Shown here one piece after another: positions 33,326 to 41,714 of a stretch of 64,000 nucleotides of DNA. Every line of letters starts with the position of its first letter. Positions within the stretch are counted from its first letter, which is position 1. Made by a program: the position numbers and the translations under genes. Below the pieces are notes generated by a model. The model did not search any database and was not told where the DNA came from. It saw only the letters and a list, made by a program, of their open reading frames with translations. This stretch comes from JAJCYL01 sp965206015 (lineage in GTDB: Bacteria > Bacteroidota > Bacteroidia > Cytophagales > Cyclobacteriaceae), in NCBI GenBank assembly GCA_965206015.1, contig CBDBIW010000015.1, positions 1 to 64,000 on the forward strand, given 5' to 3'.

Positions 33326-34177
33326 CTAATAGCTTTCAAGTTCCTTCTTTACATCTTCCATTAACCACATGGGGGTAGACGTTGCGCCACAAATACCAAT
33401 GGTGTCATGTTGATTAAACCACACTTCTTGTAGTTCAGTCTTATTTGAAACAAAGAAAGATGCTGGATTGTTTTGCTTGCAGGCATTATAAAGCACCTGA
33501 CCATTGGAAGATTTTGCTCCGGCAACAAAAACAATTTTGTCAAATTTCTGGGCAAAAAATTGAAGATCCTTATCCCGATTAGATACTTGACGACAAATAG
33601 TGTCATTGAAGTTGACGGTTATGCCTTTTGTTTCCAGATAATCTCTTACTTCATACAATTTGTTCGTACTCTTGGTAGTCTGGCTGTACAATGTTATTTC
33701 TTTGGGCATTGTCTCTATATCCAATTCCTCAAGTGCTTGAAATACAACCGCATTATTATTGGTCTGTGCCATCAAGCCATTAACCTCTGCGTGACCATGT
33801 TTTCCAAGAATATACACCGGCCCTCCCTTGTCATATGAATTTTTGATTCTGTTTTGAAGTTTTAACACGACAGGACATGATGCATCAATTAATTCAATAT
33901 TGTTCTTGAGTGCCAATTCGTAAGTAGACGTGGGCTCTCCATGAGCCCTGATTAATACTTTTGCATCCTGAATAGTTTCAAGGTCTTGATGGCTAATGAT
34001 TTTTAATCCTTTTTCCTCAAGCCTTTTCACCTCCTCCCCATTATGAACAATGTCTCCCAAGCAGAACAGTTCACCATGTTCCTCCAAAACATCTTCAGCC
34101 ATTTCTACGGCATAAACCACCCCGAAACAAAATCCTGAGTTATTGTCTATTTCTACTTTCAAATTGAAATCTGCCAT
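33326..34177 (-). CDS. ispH: 4-hydroxy-3-methylbut-2-enyl diphosphate reductase
   Basis: The last step of the MEP pathway, making IPP and DMAPP, an Fe-S enzyme in the cytosol. Seen: three cluster cysteines, in NSGFCFGVVYAVE (Cys17), IDASCPVVLKLQ, and GICGATSTPMWLM; also IRAHGEPTSTYE and YILGKHGHAEVNGL, and SQTTKST. At 283 residues it is full length. Its place between lycopene cyclase and crtZ links precursor supply to carotenoid production; the crtZ ATG follows 2 bases after its stop. Confidence 0.93.
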   Translation of the reverse strand: MADFNLKVEIDNNSGFCFGVVYAVEMAEDVLEEHGELFCLGDIVHNGEEVKRLEEKGLKIISHQDLETIQDAKVLIRAHGEPTSTYELALKNNIELIDASCPVVLKLQNRIKNSYDKGGPVYILGKHGHAEVNGLMAQTNNNAVVFQALEELDIETMPKEITLYSQTTKSTNKLYEVRDYLETKGITVNFNDTICRQVSNRDKDLQFFAQKFDKIVFVAGAKSSNGQVLYNACKQNNPASFFVSNKTELQEVWFNQHDTIGICGATSTPMWLMEDVKKELESY

Positions 34178-34225
34178 GAAGTGTAAAATTATATCAAAAC
34201 CAATTCAGTTATTAGAATTTGAAAC

Positions 34226-34927
34226 TTAATCCTGCAATTGGGGAGACTTTTTAATACGGAATCGTTCGTAAATAGTGACGTTCATTAGCAATAACAATAG
34301 CGCATAAATAGAATCCTCGATTGGAATGGTACCCAGTCTGATGGATAAATTTTCAGCATCATTATACCACACAACTGGTTCATCCATATATGACCCCGTC
34401 AGTATCCCATTAACTACAAAAAATGGTACAAGATGGACCAGATACGCAGTAAAAAATCTACCGAGGTATACACTTTTTAGATAAAAAACATGAAATAAAA
34501 GAAATAAGCCAGCGAATAAGAAATTCCAAAAGGTATAAGCCTGTGTGTTGAAAACCACGGCCGAAACCAATAATACACTCCCTAATCCCGCAGCAATTTT
34601 ATGGCTATAGGGGCCTAAAATGTCTTTTTTTATAAAGAAATTGAGACAGTCATAAATGAAGATGCTTGAATATGGGATGATTATGAAGAAAAGCCATTCT
34701 TCAATTGGAAGATTGATCAAACTTAAGCCTGTTAAATACTTTTCATTGAATCCCCAGACACCATACGAGGTGAATAGGACGTCCCAAACAACAAAGAACA
34801 CCCCTGTTATGGCAATGGCGGTAAAAAGAGTTTTCCAGTTTGAAATGTAGTTTACTTTGGGTTCAAAAGAACGTAGTAAGGGTATTGCAAGGGTACCGAC
34901 AAGTATATAGAGGTATGTAGGAGTCAT
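34226..34927 (-). CDS. crtYcd: Lycopene cyclase, fused CrtYc-CrtYd type
   Basis: A 233-residue membrane protein with about seven hydrophobic helices that cyclises lycopene ends to beta-carotene. It is a tandem of two related domains, each with the conserved helix end LPIEEWLFFIIIPY (first half, ~residue 75) and IPIEDSIYALLLLLMNV (second half), and FFVVWDVLFTSYGVWGF. Such fused heterodimer-type cyclases are typical of Bacteroidota. It begins 2 bases after crtB. Confidence 0.88.
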   Translation of the reverse strand: MTPTYLYILVGTLAIPLLRSFEPKVNYISNWKTLFTAIAITGVFFVVWDVLFTSYGVWGFNEKYLTGLSLINLPIEEWLFFIIIPYSSIFIYDCLNFFIKKDILGPYSHKIAAGLGSVLLVSAVVFNTQAYTFWNFLFAGLFLLFHVFYLKSVYLGRFFTAYLVHLVPFFVVNGILTGSYMDEPVVWYNDAENLSIRLGTIPIEDSIYALLLLLMNVTIYERFRIKKSPQLQD

Positions 34928-34929
34928 TA

Positions 34930-35769
34930 TTAAATCATCCTCAACCTGTACTGTAGATACGTCTGAAAAAGCAAAAGAATTTTTTTGAAGTTAGGTATCC
35001 TTATTCGCTCAGACAGAATTCGTGTAGCTGAAACTCTCCTGATTTTTTCAAACAAGCGAAGATAATAGACATAAGCAAGGTACACTCCAAGCTTGGCTCC
35101 CGAAGGCAATTTGGCAATCCCCTCTTTTGCTTTTTCAAAATCAGATTCAATATCCATTTCAATTTCTTGTTTATGGTCAGCGGTAAATTCTCTGACATTC
35201 ACATTTGGAAAATAGGTTCTTCCTCGTTCATTGAAATCGCTATTTACGTCTCGGAGAAAATTAACCTTTTGAAATGCAGTGCCAAGATATCTGGCTGGAC
35301 GTTCCAGATTTTCATAAATATGTTTGTCTCCTTCTGCAAATACTTTCATACACATGAGCCCAACGACTTCGGCTGAGCCATAGATATATTTGGAATAATT
35401 GGCCTCGTCGTATTCAATATCTTGAAGATCCATTGCCATACTGTCGAGAAAGGCATCTATTCATTCAACGTCAATTGAATATTCATGCACCACTTGTTGG
35501 AAGGAATTTAAAACAGGGTTCAAGCTTATACGGTCATCCATCGCCTTGTAGGCATCCTCTTTAAACCTCGATAAAAGATCTTGCTTGTTGTAGTCATGAA
35601 ATGTGTCTACAATTTCATCAGCATATCTTACAAATCCATAGATAGCATAGATTGGATTCCTCAATCTATTGTTAAAAAGTTTGATACCTAAAGAGAATGA
35701 AGAGCTGTAGTGCTGTGTGATTAGCTTACTGCATTTATGTGAAGTGGTAAAAAATAAGTTTAGGCTCAT
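34930..35769 (-). pseudogene. crtB: Phytoene synthase gene with one in-frame TGA
   Basis: Phytoene synthase condenses two GGPP to phytoene, the first committed step. The frame from ATG 35769 is continuous except for one TGA (35461-35463) at codon 103, in EYSIDVE-stop-IDAFLDSMAMDL. Both sides are normal: FSLGIKLFNNRLRNPIYAIY, GFVRYADEIVDTFHDY (first D-x-x-x-D), then GSAEVVGLMCMKVF, ARYLGTAFQKVNFLRDVNSDF (second aspartate motif). Total 279 codons, full length. Homologues commonly have Leu or similar at the stop, and TTA to TGA is one change. It overlaps crtI as ATGA. It is a nonsense mutation or a sequence error; no other lesion is seen. Confidence 0.88.
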
Positions 35770-37259
35770 GCCAATGCGATTGATTGGTTAATCGGAAATT
35801 GCTTCATCACTTGTTGTGCTACAACCTGGCCAGATATTATAGCAGGTGGAACCCCGGGTCCTGGAACGGTTAATTGTCCCGTGTAAAATAGATTTTTGAC
35901 TTTCTTGCTCTTCATGGAGGGTTTGAGAATTGCTGTTTGCATTAGCGTATTGGCAAGGCCATAAGCATTGCCTTTGAAGGCATTGTAGTCTTTTACAAAA
36001 TCCTTTATACAGTAGCTTCTTTTGACAACTACATGCTTGGCAATGGATTGTTTGGTTAACTTTTCCAGCCTACTCATTACCAGTTCATAATATTTTTGCC
36101 TAATCTCATCATTGTCTTCTAATCCTGGTGCAATAGGAATCAATATGAATACATTCTCGCAACCGTCCGGAGCTACGGCTGTATCAGACTGAGAGGTAAC
36201 AGAAATGTAAAATAAAGGTTTTGAGGGCCATTGCGGGTTCTCATAAATTTCATGTCCATGTAATCTGAAGTCCTCGTCAAAGAAGAGGTTATGATGCAAC
36301 AGGTTTTTCAACTTCTTGTTAACGCCCAAATAAAAAATCAGTGATGATGGAGCCATATCTCGTTGTTCCCAGTATTTCGGAGCGTATTGTCTATATGGGG
36401 GTGCAATTAATTTTTGTTCAATATGACTGTAATCAGCACCACCAATAACAATATCAGCATTATAAACCTCCCTTGAAGAAATCACGTCGGTGGCCTTGTC
36501 ATCTTTCACATCAATTTTCAAAACATTCTGATCATATTTGAAAATCACTCCCTTCTCCAGGGCTAAAGAGACCAAACCTTCCACTATTTTATGCATTCCA
36601 CCTTCGGGATACCATGTGCCTAATTTGATATCCGCATAATTCATCAAACTGTATAAAGCTGGGGTTTTGCTTGGTAAAGCACCTAAAAACAAGATGGGGA
36701 ATTCTAATAATTGAATAATGCGTTCATTTTTGAAATACTTTTTGATATGCTTACTAATAGATTGGAAAAGATCCAATTTAAAAACACCGGAAATGACCCT
36801 GAAGTCCAAATATTCAAACAATGATTCACCAGGCTTATACACAAGGTCGTTGATACCAACCTCGTATTTGTAGGCGGCTTGTTTGAGGAATTCAAATAAA
36901 GATTGACCTGCTCCTTTCTCCATTGATTCGAATAAGGCTGCCAAATGATTCGTATCCGCTGGAATATCAAGGATGTCTTCTTTGTCAAAAAAAATACGAT
37001 AAGATGGATCTAGTCGATTGAGTTGATAATAATCTGATGTGGATTTGTTAAATCGCTCAAAAAATTTCTCAAAAACATCGGGCATCCAATACCAACTTGG
37101 ACCCATATCAAAAGTAAATTCATCGATAATTAATCTTCTTGCACGGCCGCCGGCTTGCTCATTTTTTTCAATCACTGTTACGTCATAGCCTTCATGAGCA
37201 AGAGTGACGGCCGAGGTCAATCCGGCAAAACCTGATCCTATGACTATTACTTTCGGCAC
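35766..37259 (-). CDS. crtI: Phytoene desaturase
   Basis: A 497-residue FAD-dependent desaturase that converts phytoene to lycopene. Seen: N-terminal dinucleotide-binding loop VIVIGSGFAGLTSAVTLAHEG, given as VIVIGSGFAGL and TSAVTLAHEG, EQAGGRARRL, MGPSWYWMPDVFEKFF, and the C-terminal LFYTGQLTVPGPGVPPAII, typical of CrtI. Eight bases separate it from the sigma factor gene upstream, and it overlaps crtB by 4 bases. Confidence 0.94.
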   Translation of the reverse strand: MPKVIVIGSGFAGLTSAVTLAHEGYDVTVIEKNEQAGGRARRLIIDEFTFDMGPSWYWMPDVFEKFFERFNKSTSDYYQLNRLDPSYRIFFDKEDILDIPADTNHLAALFESMEKGAGQSLFEFLKQAAYKYEVGINDLVYKPGESLFEYLDFRVISGVFKLDLFQSISKHIKKYFKNERIIQLLEFPILFLGALPSKTPALYSLMNYADIKLGTWYPEGGMHKIVEGLVSLALEKGVIFKYDQNVLKIDVKDDKATDVISSREVYNADIVIGGADYSHIEQKLIAPPYRQYAPKYWEQRDMAPSSLIFYLGVNKKLKNLLHHNLFFDEDFRLHGHEIYENPQWPSKPLFYISVTSQSDTAVAPDGCENVFILIPIAPGLEDNDEIRQKYYELVMSRLEKLTKQSIAKHVVVKRSYCIKDFVKDYNAFKGNAYGLANTLMQTAILKPSMKSKKVKNLFYTGQLTVPGPGVPPAIISGQVVAQQVMKQFPINQSIALA

Positions 37260-37267
37260 AACTTAAA

Positions 37268-37780
37268 TCAATTGGAGTGAGCATACACTTTCAACCTACT
37301 CTTCAAATCCTTGCGGGCAATATGAATTCTGTTTTTAACAGTCCCAATTGGAATGTTCAATTGGTTTGCAATTTCATGGTACTTAAATCCGCGGAAATGC
37401 ATCAAAAAAGGTATTGTGTACATGTCAGACAAACTATGCAATGCTTCATTAATGTCTTCACTGACAAAGTCAGAATAAGCCAGGTTTGAGATGGTACTAT
37501 CTCTAGAATTGATAAAATGGCCATTATCGGTGGAATCAATAAAAGTATTCCTTCTCACCATCCTTTGATAGTTCGTAATAAAGGTGTTTTTCATGATGGT
37601 ATATAACCAAGCTTTGAGATTCGTCCCTTCAGAAAATTTCTTTCTGTTTTTTATAGCCTTAAAAATAGTTTCCTGTAAGAGGTCTTTCGCTTCTTCGATG
37701 TCATGCGTCAACCTTAACGCGTAAGGCTTCAATCCTCCAGACGTCTCGTCGATTGTGTGGTTGAATTCTACTGCATTCAT
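37268..37780 (-). CDS. ECF-type RNA polymerase sigma factor of the carotenoid operon
   Basis: A 170-residue sigma-70 family ECF factor: region 2 (EEAKDLLQETIFKAIKN and NLKAWLYTIMKNTFITNY) and region 4 (PFLMHFRGFKYHEIANQLNI, PIGTVKNRIHIARKDLK). No membrane anti-sigma gene is next to it. It is the first gene of the run sigma-crtI-crtB-crtYcd-ispH-crtZ, 8 bases before crtI, and has a 30-bp palindrome just upstream. An ECF factor in a carotenoid cluster suggests stress or light control, as in other bacteria. Confidence 0.9.
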   Translation of the reverse strand: MNAVEFNHTIDETSGGLKPYALRLTHDIEEAKDLLQETIFKAIKNRKKFSEGTNLKAWLYTIMKNTFITNYQRMVRRNTFIDSTDNGHFINSRDSTISNLAYSDFVSEDINEALHSLSDMYTIPFLMHFRGFKYHEIANQLNIPIGTVKNRIHIARKDLKSRLKVYAHSN

Positions 37781-37804
37781 AATATTTTGTCTAATTTATT
37801 ACCC

Positions 37805-37834
37805 GTAAAATTAAACATTAATGTTTAATTTTAC
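37805..37834. promoter_or_regulatory. 30-bp perfect palindrome upstream of the carotenoid operon
   Basis: The sequence GTAAAATTAAACATT followed by its exact reverse complement spans 37805-37834, 25 bases upstream of the sigma factor ATG and inside the only sizeable gap before the operon (116 bases to the MerR-type gene). The perfect symmetry and location mark it as the likely operator of the upstream CarH-like regulator. Confidence 0.72.
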
Positions 37835-37896
37835 AATTCGTATGTCAAACAAAATATCACACAGAGTCAGATTGCGCTATCATTTCCCACACTTTC

Positions 37897-38772
37897 TTAA
37901 TCCTCTAAGAGTTGAGCAAGATCTTCGAAAGAACTGAGAATTAAAGTGTTTTCAGCTGGTCTTATCTTGCTGTTGAACGCCTGAAATCCACTTAATAAAA
38001 GGGTGGCATTTGCCACAGATTTAAACAGTTTTTTTATCTCATTTCCAGATTCCCCAATCCAGGTGGAGGAAGTGAGAATTGTCAAGACGTATTTTGGCTG
38101 GTGATTGACACAAACGTCCTCAACATCTTTTAAAGGAACTGATTGACCTAAATAAAGAGATTGAGCTCCTCTGAATCTTATCATGTAATCAGCAAATAAT
38201 AAACTTAGTTCATGAAGTTCTCCCTCCGGTAAGAAAAGAACAAATTTGTCCTTAGTGGCCTTAATATTAGAAGATAGTGCATCTGTCGCAGCAATTATTT
38301 TTCTTCTGATCAAGTTCGAAATGAAATGTTCCTGAGCAGGGATAATAGAACCCGTAATCCACAAAATACCAATGCGGTGTAGAAAGGGATAAACTATCTG
38401 TATCATGGTTTGCTCAAAACCCATGCTGGCAACATTTCTAACAATAATATTTTCAAACTTGTTTTCATCCATGTCAATCATGGCAAGGGTAAGTTCAGTT
38501 ATGAATTCATCCCCGCCAAAATTATCCGATAATATAGCTACCTCATTATTAATCCTATGGTGGGGCATATCGGCAATCTTTGAGATTTTGAATCCAAAAT
38601 CTTTTAAGAGAGCCACTTTCAAAATCAATCTTAAATCATTATCTGAATAATACCTGATGTTGGTATCGGTTCTTTTTGGGACTAGAAGCTTATAGCGCTG
38701 TTCCCAGATACGAATTGTATGAGTTCTGATACCAGATAATTGCTCAAGATCTTTTATTGAATAAGTGCTCAT
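37897..38772 (-). CDS. MerR-family regulator with cobalamin-binding-like domain (CarH/LitR type)
   Basis: The ATG at 38772 begins MSTYSIKDLEQLSGIRTHTI, the MerR helix-turn-helix (TIRIWEQRY, then a wing with NIRYYSDNDL). The C-terminal two thirds look like a B12-binding module: helical bundle with GILWITGSIIPAQEHFISN, in which W138, E148 and H149 keep the W-x9-E-H spacing known for CarH, and a Rossmann-like part with LPEGELHELSLLFADYMIRF, where H187 sits in E-x-H-x-x-S, near the D-x-H-x-x-G lower-ligand motif. CarH with B12 represses carotenoid genes in the dark and lets go in light. It ends 116 bases before the sigma factor gene, same strand. B12 use is inferred. Confidence 0.8.
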   Translation of the reverse strand: MSTYSIKDLEQLSGIRTHTIRIWEQRYKLLVPKRTDTNIRYYSDNDLRLILKVALLKDFGFKISKIADMPHHRINNEVAILSDNFGGDEFITELTLAMIDMDENKFENIIVRNVASMGFEQTMIQIVYPFLHRIGILWITGSIIPAQEHFISNLIRRKIIAATDALSSNIKATKDKFVLFLPEGELHELSLLFADYMIRFRGAQSLYLGQSVPLKDVEDVCVNHQPKYVLTILTSSTWIGESGNEIKKLFKSVANATLLLSGFQAFNSKIRPAENTLILSSFEDLAQLLED

Positions 38773-38828
38773 TGAGTGGGTAATCCTTAAAAACAACTTT
38801 TATGTCTGGAGAATTGTTTTGAACGGTA

Positions 38829-39416
38829 TTAAAATTGACTGATATCTAAGGAAACAGATAGCTGCCACGTTTGATTTCTTAATCTATTCAAGCCCGTTAC
38901 TCCGCCTCCGTCGGTGGGACCGAAATTATTAAGAGCACTTAATCCTTGTACAAATCTCAAACCCAGTTGAACCTTTTCAGGTATATAGTATTTGACTCCT
39001 CCCACTATACCAATATCTACTATAGAATTGAGCCGATTCTTCCCAACATTAAAAGCAAACTCCGTTCCGAACAGAACCGACCAATCATTGATTTGAATGC
39101 CAATCAGTAGTGGTAAGGTTAAGTAGTCTAATCGGAAATTGAGTCTATTTCCTGATAAATCCCTTAGTCTGGAACCCTTACGAGAGTATACAATCTCACC
39201 CAGGATAAAAATTTTTTCCGAGGCCGGTATTTTAACAAACCCTCCGATATGGTAAGAGAACTTAGGGTTGAAAAAATTATTACTACCACTAAACGGTAAG
39301 TCCAATTCCTTTACATCAGTAATATTAGCTCCTGCTCTGGGGCCTATTGTTATCTGGGAAAGACATGAACTGGATAAAGCAGTTAATATGCAAATAGGAA
39401 TGATGAAAGCCTTCAC
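38829..39416 (-). CDS. Outer-membrane beta-barrel protein (PorT-like/porin family)
   Basis: A 195-residue protein: signal peptide MKAFIIPICILTALSSSCLS, then alternating beta strands typical of the small beta-barrel family (GPRAGANITDV, YHIGGFVKIP, LGEIVYSRKGS, LDYLTLPLLIGIQI, and final WQLSVSLDISQF). The start is GTG at 39416, directly adjacent to the TAA of the LOG gene (39417-39419), so they are likely cotranscribed. The function is unknown beyond outer-membrane location; a link to the neighbouring regulator is not supported. Confidence 0.75.
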   Translation of the reverse strand: MKAFIIPICILTALSSSCLSQITIGPRAGANITDVKELDLPFSGSNNFFNPKFSYHIGGFVKIPASEKIFILGEIVYSRKGSRLRDLSGNRLNFRLDYLTLPLLIGIQINDWSVLFGTEFAFNVGKNRLNSIVDIGIVGGVKYYIPEKVQLGLRFVQGLSALNNFGPTDGGGVTGLNRLRNQTWQLSVSLDISQF

Positions 39417-39998
39417 TTAGGTGTGAATAAATCTGTCCCTAAAAGAAGCAACTTCGGTGGAAAGTATTAACATCTTTTCCAGCAAATCTTTCCCACTGCT
39501 GGATTGAACAAAGTACTTAAGATTGATTTCTTTTAATAAACCATTCAGGATCATCACATGAAATTGAGTGATTAAAGGGTCATAATATCCATCAATGTTT
39601 ATCACGCCAATTGGTTTGCTTACTAATGCCAATTGTACCCAAGTTAGCATTTCACATAATTCATCTAAAGTTCCATAACCTCCCGGCAACGTTATAAAGC
39701 CATCTGCTAATTGAGACATCTTTAATTTGCGTTCATGCATAGATTCTACCTGGATAAGCTCCGTCAGTCCATCATGAGCTATCTCGTCCTTGGCTAAGAA
39801 TTTTGGAATTATACCGAAAACTTTGCCACCATTGGACATGCATGCATCGGCAATGGCTCCCATTAAACCCACTTTGCCTCCTCCATAAATCAGACTAATT
39901 TTCCTGCTAGCCAGCTCAGCCCCCAGCCATTCCGCACACTTAACAAATTCCGGGTTGTTTCCTTTACTGGACCCACAGAATACACATATTGATTGCAT
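39417..39998 (-). CDS. LOG family protein (nucleoside 5'-monophosphate phosphoribohydrolase)
   Basis: A 193-residue Rossmann-like protein of the LOG / TIGR00730 family that hydrolyses ribosyl-5'-monophosphates of (cytokinin-type) purines. Seen: the start SICVFCGSSKGNNPEF, LIYGGGKVGLMGAIADACM, and the signature PGGYGTLDELCEMLTWVQL (the P-G-G-x-G-T-x-x-E motif; Arg in MHERK). Complete. In most bacteria its real substrate is unclear. Confidence 0.92.
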   Translation of the reverse strand: MQSICVFCGSSKGNNPEFVKCAEWLGAELASRKISLIYGGGKVGLMGAIADACMSNGGKVFGIIPKFLAKDEIAHDGLTELIQVESMHERKLKMSQLADGFITLPGGYGTLDELCEMLTWVQLALVSKPIGVINIDGYYDPLITQFHVMILNGLLKEINLKYFVQSSSGKDLLEKMLILSTEVASFRDRFIHT

Positions 39999-39999
39999 T

Positions 40000-40266
40000 C
40001 TTTAAATGTACTATGGTGAAAGAATAATGTACAATCATGACCATGGTTAATTAAGGGTTTTCTGATCGTTCAGTTTCCAATCATAGTCAAAAAATGAAAT
40101 GTTAGCTTCTGGATCAATTTTGGTTGCGGAATACTGATTAATAAAATAAGACCATTGCATGGTCCTGGTGTTTTTTTAGCCTGCCAGTGAGGTGGATATT
40201 CAAGAGATGCTTTTTATCCTGGAGTCATGAATAAGCGCACTACCCTGACCCTGGCCGATAGGAATT
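40000..40266 (-). pseudogene. Unidentified C-terminal remnant next to IS copy 2
   Basis: Between the LOG gene and IS copy 2, the minus strand reads QWSYFINQYSATKIDPEANI then SFFDYDWKLNDQKTLN before TAA, preceded toward the IS by frames with stops. It looks like the last ~45 residues of a lost gene cut at the IS border. The family is not recognised. No other feature is seen in these 267 bases. Confidence 0.35.
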
Positions 40267-40284
40267 CAATGTCGTTTAGTTAAG

Positions 40285-41514
40285 CTATAAAGGCTTGTAA
40301 TTCATGTGAAATTGCCTTTTAGGTTTCTTTTTACGTTCAAATTTTCTTTCTGGCCTTACTATTTCGATGGTTTTACCAGCAATTCTATCAAATGCTTCAA
40401 TGGCTTTTTGTGTGGTCTGTCTGAGTAGCAACCCACAAGTTATTTCCCTTGTCATCGCTAAAGCACTGGTTCGGTTGATCTTATAGGAATTCCTGGTTTT
40501 GCCCTGCTGATCCTCTTTTCTTACCCTTTCTTCAATTGGAAAAGCCAATACTGCACATCAACTCATCATAAATACTTTGGCAAAAAAGTCTTGTTTTACC
40601 GCCCTGGCAGTTTTTCCTGAAAAGTTCTCTACTTCAATGCGGGCTTTGAAAAGTTTGTATCCCTTCTTCAACGTTCCCACGCAAATGGTACAGTTCACTC
40701 AGATCCTCATAGCTATACTTTTCTGCATCCATTAGAGAAGTGCACAACACTTTCTTTTCTCCATTTTCCAATTCAATACACACCAGACGGCATTTAATTT
40801 CTGTATTGATAATATCGGGATATTCCTTTAACAACTCTCGATCTTTGGCAGGGAGTTGGAAACCAACAATACGTTCTTTTTCTCCACTCTCTGTGAATTC
40901 TTTCAGCTCTAACCACCAGTCCTGCTTCATACGCATACAGTAGTCAATGCCCCTGGCTTGCAGAAAAAACAAAAGGAATATGCCTGGGCAGCCCCTGTCC
41001 GGAAGTAACAAGTCCCCTTTTTTAACTTTTGACAAGTGTTGGTAAAGTAATTCTCTTTCGCTGGAAGCGTAAGGAGCGATCTATGCATCCAAGGTGATTA
41101 AGATCTATGCATCCAAGGTGATTAAGATCTATGCATCCAAGGTGATTAAATTGAGGGGATCGTATAAAAAGGAACCCATCGCTAAAGACCGTTTGCTATC
41201 GGCATCAGGACCAAATCCATGCTCCCCAAATTCCTCTACTACGCTTTGGTGGTGGGGCAATTGCAACCGGGTACCATCTGCCGATAATAAACGTATTCCT
41301 TTCCATACTCAATAGGTGCTTCATCATAGAATGTCTTATTTACATTCTCATTCAACTCTACAAAGGCAGTAGGGTTTAATTTTGCCCGAGCCCGGGTGAA
41401 GGCACCTTTTGTTACTTTACGGACATTAAAGTCACTTCCTGTTACTTCCTTGTAAAACACATCAATTTCACGTTGTAATGAACTTGTAACCCCTTTGGTC
41501 AATAGCGTAATCAA
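40285..41514 (-). pseudogene. IS4-family transposase, multiply broken (copy 2)
   Basis: The same split protein as in copy 1: fragments 41514-41239, ~41200-40634 and 40548-40285 carry the three parts of the transposase. It shares both frameshifts of copy 1 (before the first Asp motif and inside the YREK motif). In addition it has a nonsense codon in MMS-stop-CAVLAFPIEER (near 40560), a changed tryptophan in the YREK motif (YHLRGNVEE), and the 24-bp triplication near the middle. It keeps the full C-terminal KKKPKRQFHMNYKPL. Not functional. Confidence 0.88.
41080..41148. repeat. Triplicated 24-bp block inside IS copy 2
   Basis: The unit containing GATCTATGCATCCAAGGTG and ATTAA occurs three times in tandem within IS copy 2, while copy 1 has it once. 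It is an in-element slippage or gap-repair scar, inserting 48 bp (16 codons, not a frameshift by itself). Confidence 0.8.
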
Positions 41515-41714
41515 ATGCCTGAACGATAGTTTGCGCTTACGGGTAAATACCCCTTCTTGGCCGTCCTTTGAACGGCTGCAATATTGTTGATCATCTATTC
41601 AATCGTTTATGTTTTCAATGGTATTTCCTCTAAAATCAGGAAGTGTAATACCCCCTGTATACCCTTAAATATAACATATAACCGATAAATAATCCTTAAC
41701 TAAACGACATTGAT

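Larger units (their letters stand above)
40267..41712 (-). mobile_element. IS4-family insertion sequence, copy 2 (about 1446 bp)
   Basis: It has the same terminal inverted repeats as copy 1 (CAATGTCGTTTAG... at 40267 and the complement ending at 41712) and the same orientation. The right end lies 2 bases before the stop codon side of the DUF1080 gene (41715), which stays intact. It differs from copy 1 by point changes, absence of copy 1's short duplications, and a triplicated 24-bp block around 41078-41150. Confidence 0.9.

Noticed and set aside
35461..35463. TGA in crtB read as selenocysteine or tryptophan
   Set aside because: No selenocysteine insertion element is recognised, the family has no Sec there, and TGA acts as stop for several neighbouring genes.
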